This document shows, piece by piece, positions 35,265-42,264 of a stretch of DNA of 51,536 bases. Below the pieces are notes generated by a model that saw nothing but the letters and a program-made list of their open reading frames with translations, was not told where the DNA came from and did not search any database. Position numbers and translations under genes: made by a program. This DNA comes from an uncultured Prevotellaceae bacterium (lineage in GTDB: Bacteria; Bacteroidota; Bacteroidia; Bacteroidales; Bacteroidaceae): assembly GCA_947166305.1 (NCBI GenBank), contig CAMVDV010000022.1, forward strand, positions 1 through 51,536, written 5' to 3'. Numbering within the stretch: the stretch's first letter is position 1; each line of letters starts with the position of its first letter.

Positions 35265-37949
35265 ATGAACAAAGTATCCCTTTTCATCTGCCTTCTCCTG
35301 CTCCCACTCCTCTCCCTGGCAGAGGCAGGCAAGAGCCAAGTGGAGCTGGCCGACCCATACATCCTGCTCGAAGGCGACACCTATTATGCCTACGGCACGC
35401 GCGACGCAAACGGCATCCGTTGCTACTCCAGCACAGACTTGCGTTCCTGGAAGTACGAAGGTCTGGCCCTCCACAAGGACAACACTACCGAGACTCGGTG
35501 GTTCTGGGCACCCGAAGTTTACCACATCCGTGGGCAGTACATCATGTATTTCTCTGCCAATGAACACCTCTACGCCGCCACTTCCTCCTCGCCCAAAGGA
35601 CCGTTCAAGCAGGTAGGCACCTATCAGATGAACAACCTCATAGGCGACGAGAAGTGCATCGACTCGCATGTCTTCATCGACGAGGACAGCACGGCCTACA
35701 TCTTCTTCGTCCGTTTCAACGACGGCAACTGCATCTGGCAGGCCCAACTCTCCGATGATTTCATCACACCCGTGGAGGGAACCTTGCGGAAGTGCTTTGC
35801 CGTGTCGCAGGATTGGGAGAAGAAGATGGGGCGCGTCAACGAGGGTCCCAACGTCATCAAGCAAGGCCGACGCTACTATCTCACCTATTCCGGCAACGAC
35901 TATCAAAGCCAGGATTACGCCGTAGGGTATGCCACGTCGGTCAACCTCGCCAGCGGAGCCTGGACGAAGTACACGGGCAATCCCATCCTGCGCCGTTGGG
36001 ACGGCCTCGTGGGAACAGGCCATCATTCCCTCTTCTACGATAAGGAAGGACTGCTACGCATCGTCTTCCATGCACACAACAGCACCACGCAAATCCACGA
36101 CCGACTGATGTACATCGGCACCATGACTTTCCGAGGCGGCAACCTCGTCATGCTTTCCGACCCCATCATTCGCCCCACCCTCTCCTCCACGGCACCCTTC
36201 AACCCGGAACTCATCACGCGGTCGTGGGGTTTTAACCACGGCGGAGCGGTCACCGTTGACCTGAACAACAACGGATGCCAAGACATCGTGACCGGTGGGC
36301 ATACCGATGTTCAGGACTCCGCCACAGGTGAAACCACAAAACAACACATCTCCTACCTCGCACACATCAGCCTGACCACCCACAAGTGGGCAAAGTATCC
36401 TGCCCCACCCTTCGACGTGGGCGAGTCACCCTCCATTGTTCCATGCGACATCAACGGCGACGGCAACATGGACATCATTGCCTTCGACCAAGTATTCTCC
36501 TGGACAGACGACATCACCGAGGGCATCTTCCTGGGGCTTGGCAACGGCAGTTTCACCTATCCCGACCTCTCTTTCAGCCATCCCGACGGTTCGTCCGCCA
36601 TCTTCGAGCTCAAGGTTCCGTCAAGCGCCGAAGTCATCGACATCGACAACGACGGCCGGCTCGACATCATCCTCGTCGGGCACTGGGACGACATGAACTA
36701 CAATGTCATCCTCCACAACCTTTCCGAAGACGCCTCATCGCTCAGTTTCCGCATCGAACCCTACGAGCCCGACTACCTGCTCCGCGAGGCAATCATACAG
36801 ACAGCCGACTTCAACAACGACGGATTGGCAGACTTCGTCATCTCAGCCCTCGTGGACGGGAGGGACGAACAGCAGCGCTTCACCGACGTTTACCTCAATG
36901 ATGCCGACCAGCCCGGCACGTTCCGTCGGCTCGGACTGGGCGAGAAAGGCGCAGACATCAAGCGCAAGTCGGGCGGAGCACTGCAGGTGGCCGACTTCAA
37001 CGACGACGGGTGGATGGACATCCTGCTGGCAGGACAGGGCGAAGTCTCTTCGGGAGAGTCCGCCACACGGCAGCGCATCTACATCAACCAACAGACCGAC
37101 GTGCCCAGCTTCAAGCCCTTGAGCTGCGAGTTTCAGACAGACATCTACAACATCTCTTCCTCGCAGAACAACTCGGCCGGCGTGATAGACTGGAACGGCG
37201 ACGGCTTCTACGACGTCATCCTCGGCGGTCTCAAGAGCGGAGTCTGCGGCGGAATGTTCTACGCGAACGATGGCAAGGGACGGCTCAAGCGCAGTGCCGC
37301 CATCCCGGGCGCCACGGGAGCAAGCATCATCTTTCCCGACTACAACGACGACGGGCGCAAGGACTTCCTGCTCATCGGGCATTCAGAGGACAAGAACTAC
37401 CTCACCGAAGAACAGTACGGCGACAATGCCATCCTCTGCCTCAACCTTTTCCCCACCCCCTCTCGCCCCGACGCGCCACTCGCTCCCACTGCCACCAAGA
37501 ACCCGCTTGGCGTGGAGCTTGCATGGCAGGCACCGCCGACGGCACACCCCGGCTTCACCTACGAAATCTTCATCCGCGACGAAGCGGGCAACCTTCTTTG
37601 TGCCACGCCAGCCTTCATCGGCGGCACAAAAGACGGCATCCGCAAGGTGAACCGCCTCGGACGCATCGGCACGATGACCCGTTGGACGTTCCGTCCCACC
37701 AAGCCCGGCACATACACATGGGGCGTGCAGACCGTCGATGCAGCCCTCACAGGCTCAACATTCACCGAAGGCCCCACGTTCACCGTCACCGAAGAAGACA
37801 TCGCACTTGGCATCAGGACAATGGCGGGTGACCAATGGCGGATGGAAGAATCCGTCTATGACCTTGCCGGACGACGTCTCGCAAAACAGCAAAAAGGCAT
37901 AAATCTCATTAGAAAACAATCAACGACTCAAAAGATATTGCAGAAATGA
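35265..37949 (+). CDS. Exported GH43-like glycosidase fused to VCBS/FG-GAP repeats
   Basis: Translation probably starts at ATG 35265 (MNKVSLFICLLLLPLLSLAE, signal peptide). The open frame extends upstream to 35088 through repeats, which I reject. It gives 894 residues. The five-bladed-propeller GH43 catalytic residues are suggested by D30 (LADPYILLEGDTYYAYGT), D133 (IDSHVFIDED) and E193 (NEGPNVIKQG). A second region has seven Dx(N/D)xDG calcium-type loops (DLNNNG, DINGDG, DIDNDG, DFNNDG, DFNDDG, DWNGDG, DYNDDG), an FG-GAP/VCBS propeller. An Fn3-like domain and the tail VYDLAGRR...KGINLIRK close it. Arabinan, xylan or galactan-type glycans are plausible substrates, but which one cannot be told. 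Confidence 0.85.
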   Translation: MNKVSLFICLLLLPLLSLAEAGKSQVELADPYILLEGDTYYAYGTRDANGIRCYSSTDLRSWKYEGLALHKDNTTETRWFWAPEVYHIRGQYIMYFSANEHLYAATSSSPKGPFKQVGTYQMNNLIGDEKCIDSHVFIDEDSTAYIFFVRFNDGNCIWQAQLSDDFITPVEGTLRKCFAVSQDWEKKMGRVNEGPNVIKQGRRYYLTYSGNDYQSQDYAVGYATSVNLASGAWTKYTGNPILRRWDGLVGTGHHSLFYDKEGLLRIVFHAHNSTTQIHDRLMYIGTMTFRGGNLVMLSDPIIRPTLSSTAPFNPELITRSWGFNHGGAVTVDLNNNGCQDIVTGGHTDVQDSATGETTKQHISYLAHISLTTHKWAKYPAPPFDVGESPSIVPCDINGDGNMDIIAFDQVFSWTDDITEGIFLGLGNGSFTYPDLSFSHPDGSSAIFELKVPSSAEVIDIDNDGRLDIILVGHWDDMNYNVILHNLSEDASSLSFRIEPYEPDYLLREAIIQTADFNNDGLADFVISALVDGRDEQQRFTDVYLNDADQPGTFRRLGLGEKGADIKRKSGGALQVADFNDDGWMDILLAGQGEVSSGESATRQRIYINQQTDVPSFKPLSCEFQTDIYNISSSQNNSAGVIDWNGDGFYDVILGGLKSGVCGGMFYANDGKGRLKRSAAIPGATGASIIFPDYNDDGRKDFLLIGHSEDKNYLTEEQYGDNAILCLNLFPTPSRPDAPLAPTATKNPLGVELAWQAPPTAHPGFTYEIFIRDEAGNLLCATPAFIGGTKDGIRKVNRLGRIGTMTRWTFRPTKPGTYTWGVQTVDAALTGSTFTEGPTFTVTEEDIALGIRTMAGDQWRMEESVYDLAGRRLAKQQKGINLIRKQSTTQKILQK

Positions 37950-38530
37950 AAAAGACATTATTCACAGCCCTTCTGCTCATGGCATCAGCCTTCACAGCTG
38001 GGGCACAAGGATTCCGCGTTTACAAAACCGACGGAAAAGTCTATCAATTCCATTGGGCTGCCGACAGCATCGCCTTCTTCGACGGTGAAGGCGACCCCGA
38101 TTACCAAGAACCGGTGCCCGAATCCGTGCAGAAGGCTTTGGATGCAATGCAGGCACGCATAGATGAAAATGCAGCTACGATAGCAATGTTGCAGGAAAAA
38201 AACGAGAACACAAGAGCAGAACTGCAAGCCGTCATCGAAGCACAAAACTACGACATCAAGGCGATGAAGGCAGTGCAGGCCAAGAACGAAGCAGAAATCG
38301 ATGATCTGAAAGCAGCACAGGCAGACGACAGAGCTGTCATCGCCGCACTGCAAACAAGGATTGCTGACCTTGAGGAAAGGAACGCTGCCCTTGAGACAAG
38401 GAACGCTGCCCTTGAAGCCGTTGCCAAAGAACAAGAGGCAAAAATCCAAGACCTCAACGCATACATCAACATGATTGGCGAAAGAGTGGCCGCTCTCGAA
38501 ACTCAGCTAAATGCCCTGAAGAACCAGTAA
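37946..38530 (+). CDS. Exported coiled-coil protein
   Basis: The 194-residue protein overlaps the GH43 stop by 4 bp (ATGA), so translation is likely coupled. A signal peptide (MKKTLFTALLLMASAFTAGA) is followed by a short strand-rich start (FRVYKTDGKVYQFHWAADSI), also common in Bacteroidetes lipoprotein-like leaders. The rest, about 60-194, is a continuous coiled coil with heptads rich in A, E, L and Q (ARIDENAATIAMLQEKNEN, LEERNAALETRNAALE). No lipobox is visible. A stalk or trimerising spacer for the surface enzymes of the operon is possible. The convergent GH92 gene ends only 12 bp downstream with no terminator between. Confidence 0.75.
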   Translation: MKKTLFTALLLMASAFTAGAQGFRVYKTDGKVYQFHWAADSIAFFDGEGDPDYQEPVPESVQKALDAMQARIDENAATIAMLQEKNENTRAELQAVIEAQNYDIKAMKAVQAKNEAEIDDLKAAQADDRAVIAALQTRIADLEERNAALETRNAALEAVAKEQEAKIQDLNAYINMIGERVAALETQLNALKNQ

Positions 38531-38542
38531 GCTGAGTCTGCT

Positions 38543-40807
38543 TCACTTGGCTGGAGCCGAGGGAGGCGTGGCGGTGCTGCCCCATTGTTTGTTAGGCCGG
38601 TCGGTCATCTCAAGCACGAGGGTGGCACCGTTCTTTATGTCGTCGTGGCTGAACCAGGGCTTGTCCCACGGTTTGCCATTGAGCGTGGCGCTCTGGATGT
38701 ACTTGTTCTCGCGGCTGGCTCCCTTGGCGATGATGTGCAGCTCCTTACCGCCAGGCAGTTTGATGCGTGCGTCGGTGAAGAGCGGCGAGCCGATGTTGTA
38801 GGCAGGGAAACCTGGTGTGACGGGATAGAAGCCCAGCGAGGAGAAGACCACAAAGGAGGTCATGCCGCCGCCGTCCTCGTCGCCCGGAACGCCCATCAGG
38901 TCGTTGCGGAACCACGTCTCGAGGCATTGGCGGATGCGCTTCTGCGTCTTCCAGGGCGCACCGGCATAGTTATATATATAAGGTATGTGGAGCGAGGGCT
39001 CGTTGGCCATGGTGAACTGGCCGATGTTACCCGTCTGGTCGGGGAACTCTCCGTAGAACTGCCACTTGCTTTTGCCGAGAGGTTCGGCAAAGGTGCGGTC
39101 GAGTTCGCGTGCCATCGCCTCTTTGCCTCCCATGAGTTGAGCAAGGTCTGCGAGGTTGTGCTGCACGTCCCAGCGATACGTCCAGCCGTTGTTCTCTCCG
39201 TAGGCAGCGCGTGCGCCGATGCCTCCGCTGAAGCGATAGTCGAAGTTCGGCAGGAAGTTGCCCTTCTCGTCCTTGGGGTGGAAGAAGAGCGTCTCGGCGT
39301 TCCATACGTTACGGTAGTTGTAGCTCAGGGCGAGGTACTTGGCTGCGAGGTCTTTCTTCCCCATGAATTCTGCGATGCGCGAGAGGCACCATTGGTCATA
39401 GGCCGTGCCGAGGGTGACTGCGATGGGCTGTCGTTGTTCGAAGCTGTTGACGTTGGGTTCGGTCTCCTTCTCGCCTTCGGGGAGTGCGGGGAAGTAGCCT
39501 TTGTCCTTGTAGAACTGGTCGAGTCTGCCTGCGGGCGCGCCACTCCAGGGGACGAGTGTCTTTTCTTCGATGCCTCGGCGGCAGTAGTCGAAGCCTCGCT
39601 CTGCATCCACGTTGAGTCCTTTCCAGAGGGCGTCGGCCACCATTGCCACGCCGTGGTTGCTGTTCATGCGTCGCGTGTCGCCCGTCATCTCGGGGAACGT
39701 GGGCATCCACTTAGTGCCCATCTGCTCGGCCATGCGCAGGTAGCTCTCGATGATGTCCTCTTCCTTCTTGGGCTGAATGAGCGCGCGGAGGGGATGCGCG
39801 GCGCGGTAGGTGTCCCAAATCCAGTCGTCGCTGTAGAAGGGATGACCTTCGTCGGCATGTACTTTACCATCGAAGGCGGAGAAGTATCGGCCGTCTTCGC
39901 TGAGGCATACAGGGCGCTCGAAGGTGCGATAGTAGGAGGTGTAGAGCACGGTGCGCTGGTCGGGTGTGCCGCCTTCTACGGTGATGTTTGCGAGCGTCTC
40001 GTTCCAGATCTTACGACCGTCCCTCACAACTTTGCCGATGTCGAAGGCGCGGCCTTGTTCCCTGGCGAGGTTCTTCTCGGCCTGTTCCTCGCTGATGAGG
40101 GAGACGCCGTAGCGGAAGCGGATGCGCTTGGTGCCCTTGGGGAAGCGGAAGGCAGCGGCTGTGCGAGGCGCTTCGCCGAGCCATTCGTCCGAGATTCTGC
40201 CGTCCTTCAGCAGTCCGGCCTGCTGTGGGTCTGTGTCAAACTCGCCCGAGAAGTATATCTTCATGTTCTTGCTGAGCCGCTGGGAAGCAGAGGCATAGCG
40301 TCCGTCGAGCTGCATACGTCCGTCGGCCGTGTAGAGGAGTACGGTGGCAGGCTTGCTTGGGTCGGTGAGAGTCAACTCGTAGATGGCGCTCTGATGGCTG
40401 ACGGCGAGGTGGACACCGATGGAGCAGTCGGCTATCTGGACGCGATAGTCGTAGGGCGTTGACTGCTCGTTGTCCCACGAAGTCTGCACGATGGGCCGCA
40501 ACTCGTCGCCCTGCGTGACGCTCAATCTGAAGGCGCTCCGCTCGCGGTGGTTGGTGACGATCATCGGCAGTCCGTCGAGATATTCGCCGGTGAAGTCGCC
40601 TCGCGTGGGATAGATGCGCATCAGACTGTTGGGAAGCTGGATGGTCGGGAAGCAAGGCACCAGCAGATGACTGATGCTGCCGATGTAGGGATTGACGTAG
40701 TCCACAGGCTCCGTCTGCTGGGCAGACTGCAGGTTCAGGGGCACAAACAACAAGGAAATAGCCAAGGCCGTAAGGCGAAAGTTCTGAGTTGGAAGTTGAA
40801 GGTTCAT
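38543..40807 (-). CDS. GH92 family alpha-mannosidase-like enzyme, exported
   Basis: The 754-residue protein carries a signal peptide (MNLQLPTQNFRLTALAISLL...). It matches GH92 in order: PVDYVNPYIGSISH near the N-terminus, MRIYPTRGDF, FYSDDWIWDTYR, NSNHGVAMVADALWKG, GNEPSLHIPYIYNYAG-like TMANEPSLHIPYIYNY, and GDEDGGGMTSFVVFSSLGFY with the acidic cluster typical of the active site. GH92 enzymes are exo-alpha-mannosidases, calcium dependent, acting on N-glycan or yeast mannan. The length is normal (about 750). Its N-terminal codons include repeated CAACTTCCAACT-type sequence, perhaps repeat-derived. It is transcribed divergently from the discoidin protein. Confidence 0.93.
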   Translation of the reverse strand: MNLQLPTQNFRLTALAISLLFVPLNLQSAQQTEPVDYVNPYIGSISHLLVPCFPTIQLPNSLMRIYPTRGDFTGEYLDGLPMIVTNHRERSAFRLSVTQGDELRPIVQTSWDNEQSTPYDYRVQIADCSIGVHLAVSHQSAIYELTLTDPSKPATVLLYTADGRMQLDGRYASASQRLSKNMKIYFSGEFDTDPQQAGLLKDGRISDEWLGEAPRTAAAFRFPKGTKRIRFRYGVSLISEEQAEKNLAREQGRAFDIGKVVRDGRKIWNETLANITVEGGTPDQRTVLYTSYYRTFERPVCLSEDGRYFSAFDGKVHADEGHPFYSDDWIWDTYRAAHPLRALIQPKKEEDIIESYLRMAEQMGTKWMPTFPEMTGDTRRMNSNHGVAMVADALWKGLNVDAERGFDYCRRGIEEKTLVPWSGAPAGRLDQFYKDKGYFPALPEGEKETEPNVNSFEQRQPIAVTLGTAYDQWCLSRIAEFMGKKDLAAKYLALSYNYRNVWNAETLFFHPKDEKGNFLPNFDYRFSGGIGARAAYGENNGWTYRWDVQHNLADLAQLMGGKEAMARELDRTFAEPLGKSKWQFYGEFPDQTGNIGQFTMANEPSLHIPYIYNYAGAPWKTQKRIRQCLETWFRNDLMGVPGDEDGGGMTSFVVFSSLGFYPVTPGFPAYNIGSPLFTDARIKLPGGKELHIIAKGASRENKYIQSATLNGKPWDKPWFSHDDIKNGATLVLEMTDRPNKQWGSTATPPSAPAK

Positions 40808-40842
40808 AGTCGGAAAAGTTTATAGTCGTTAATTATTCTCTG

Positions 40843-40850
40843 CAAATATA
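40843..40850 (-). promoter_or_regulatory. -7 element of the GH92 gene
   Basis: TATATTTG on the minus strand, 36 bp upstream of the start codon. Fits TAnnTTTG; the -33 box is weak. Confidence 0.6.
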
Positions 40851-40894
40851 CATTTTTTTCCGCTCGCTTCACCTCTTTTTCCTTTTTATTTTCG

Positions 40895-40902
40895 TATCTT
40901 TG
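40895..40902 (+). promoter_or_regulatory. -7 element of the double discoidin gene
   Basis: TATCTTTG on the plus strand, 30 bp before ATG 40932. It faces away from the GH92 promoter 45 bp to the left, giving a compact divergent control region. It overlaps the GTG at 40902, which argues against that GTG as start. Confidence 0.65.
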
Positions 40903-40931
40903 TGCAAGAAAACCAACAAACACCGAACGAA

Positions 40932-41858
40932 ATGAGACACACATCGCTTATTCTCCTCTTCTCTCTTGCCTGCTGCGAGATGCTTGCACAGGCTCCGCTG
41001 AAGGCAACCCTCACCAGCGGCACAGGCCGACACGACGGTGAAGGACCGCAGATGGTCTGCGACGGACGCACCGACACGAAGTGGTGCATCGACCGCCCTG
41101 GGCAGATGCCCTACACGATTGTCCTCGATGCTGGCTCACGGCAGACAGTCAGGGAGTACGGACTCACCACGGGCGACGACACTGCCATGTACCCCGACCG
41201 CAATCCCGTGGCGTGGCGCGTGAGCGGATCGGACGACAAGGAAACGTGGACGACGCTCGACAGCCACACTAACGACCGCAGTCTGCCAGCCGAAAACGAG
41301 CAGGAGTATCGCTTCAAACCGAGTAAGACGGGGGCGTTCCGCTACTATCGCTTCGAGTTCCTCCGCATGGCAGGAGGCTCGCGCATACAACTCAGCGAGG
41401 TCAGCCTCTACGACAGAGTCCAGACGCCCGTCAAGGCCACGGCACTCCCCGTCGCCAGTGAAGGAGGAGACAATGACAAGGAAGGCGCCAGGTGCGTCAG
41501 CGACGGATTCCTCCACACGAAGTGGTGCGTTGACCGTCCCGACGAGATGCCCTATGCCGTCATCCTCGACGCAGGTGCACAGACTGCCGTCGGCGAATAC
41601 CGATTCTACACGGGCGACGACACGCACTCCTACCCCGAGCGCAACCCCGTGGCGTGGCGCGTGAGCGGAAGCAACGACCAAAAGTCGTGGACACTGCTCG
41701 ACGAGCAGAAGGACAACCGCCGCCTGCGCGACGAGAACGAACAGGAGTATCGCTTCAAACTTGGCGCGAAGGAAACCTACCGCTACTATCGCTTCGAGTT
41801 CCTCCGCATGACTCGCGGCACGCGCATCCAGCTTTCGGAAATCCGACTCTTCAAATAA
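40932..41858 (+). CDS. Exported protein of two tandem F5/8-type C (discoidin) domains
   Basis: The 308-residue protein starts at ATG 40932 (MRHTSLILLFSLACCEMLAQ, signal peptide). The two domains are near copies of each other, about 25-160 and 165-308. They share TKWC(I/V)DRP, RNPVAWRVSGS, ENEQEYRFK and YYRFEFLRM and end in RIQLSE(V/I). This looks like an internal gene duplication, and the DNA is also similar (CGCTACTATCGCTTCGAGTT occurs twice). Nothing catalytic is present, so a secreted carbohydrate or protein-binding module is likely. Divergence from a mannosidase gene suggests a role in glycan capture, which is inference. Confidence 0.82.
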   Translation: MRHTSLILLFSLACCEMLAQAPLKATLTSGTGRHDGEGPQMVCDGRTDTKWCIDRPGQMPYTIVLDAGSRQTVREYGLTTGDDTAMYPDRNPVAWRVSGSDDKETWTTLDSHTNDRSLPAENEQEYRFKPSKTGAFRYYRFEFLRMAGGSRIQLSEVSLYDRVQTPVKATALPVASEGGDNDKEGARCVSDGFLHTKWCVDRPDEMPYAVILDAGAQTAVGEYRFYTGDDTHSYPERNPVAWRVSGSNDQKSWTLLDEQKDNRRLRDENEQEYRFKLGAKETYRYYRFEFLRMTRGTRIQLSEIRLFK

Positions 41859-41872
41859 AAGTTAAAAAGGAA

Positions 41873-41978
41873 AAAGCCCCCTCCCCGCTCCCCCTTGGGG
41901 GAGTGCTTCAGTCCCGCTGAACGAGGAGGCTGTGGCAATGAGGCACTCCCCCAAAGGGGGAGCGGGGAGGGGACTTTT
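41873..41978. repeat. Family 2 palindromic element, intergenic copy
   Basis: Inverted arms AGCCCCCTCCCCGCTCCCCC...GGGGGAGTGC and GCACTCCCCC...GGGGGAGCGGGGAGGGG enclose a centre that begins TTCAGTCCCGC and ends GGCAATGAG. It is the same element as in the histidine kinase and TlpA-like genes but lies 14 bp after a stop codon, where it could also end transcription. Confidence 0.88.
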
Positions 41979-42035
41979 CAATTGAAATTTCCTTCTCCCC
42001 CCAAGAAAGAGAGCAAAACCAAACCTCGTGTGGAT

Positions 42036-42145
42036 TTTGTGAACTAATCACGTTTAGTTTGCGAATTAACCACGTTTAGTTTGCGAATTAACCACGTTTA
42101 GTTTGCGGATTAACCATGTTTAGTTTGCGAATTAACCATGTTTAG
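42036..42145. repeat. 22-bp tandem array, family B (five units)
   Basis: Five head-to-tail 22-bp units start at 42036, 42058, 42080, 42102 and 42124, reading TTTGCGAATTAACCACG followed by TTTAG. The first unit is degenerate. It lies between convergent genes. The sequence is unrelated to families A and C although the period is the same. Confidence 0.92.
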
Positions 42146-42190
42146 TTTTTGTGCACAGGCAGTCATGCCGCAATTTGTCTTGCCCGAAAT

Positions 42191-42252
42191 GTAGGGACGC
42201 GCCGCATCTTCGCAGCAAACACAGACGCTTTCGCGGCGCGGCGCGACCCTAC
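42191..42252. repeat. 15-bp inverted repeat GTAGGG(A/T)CGCGCCGC
   Basis: GTAGGGACGCGCCGC (42191-42205) and GCGGCGCGACCCTAC (42238-42252) are inverted with one mismatch around a 32-nt loop. It lies just before the TlpA-like gene's stop and may act as a terminator stem, though no T-run follows. Confidence 0.75.
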
Positions 42253-42264
42253 TCTCTGCATACT

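Noticed and set aside
38585..40462. 625-residue plus-strand ORF inside the GH92 gene
   Set aside because: Shadow of a clear GH92 coding sequence.
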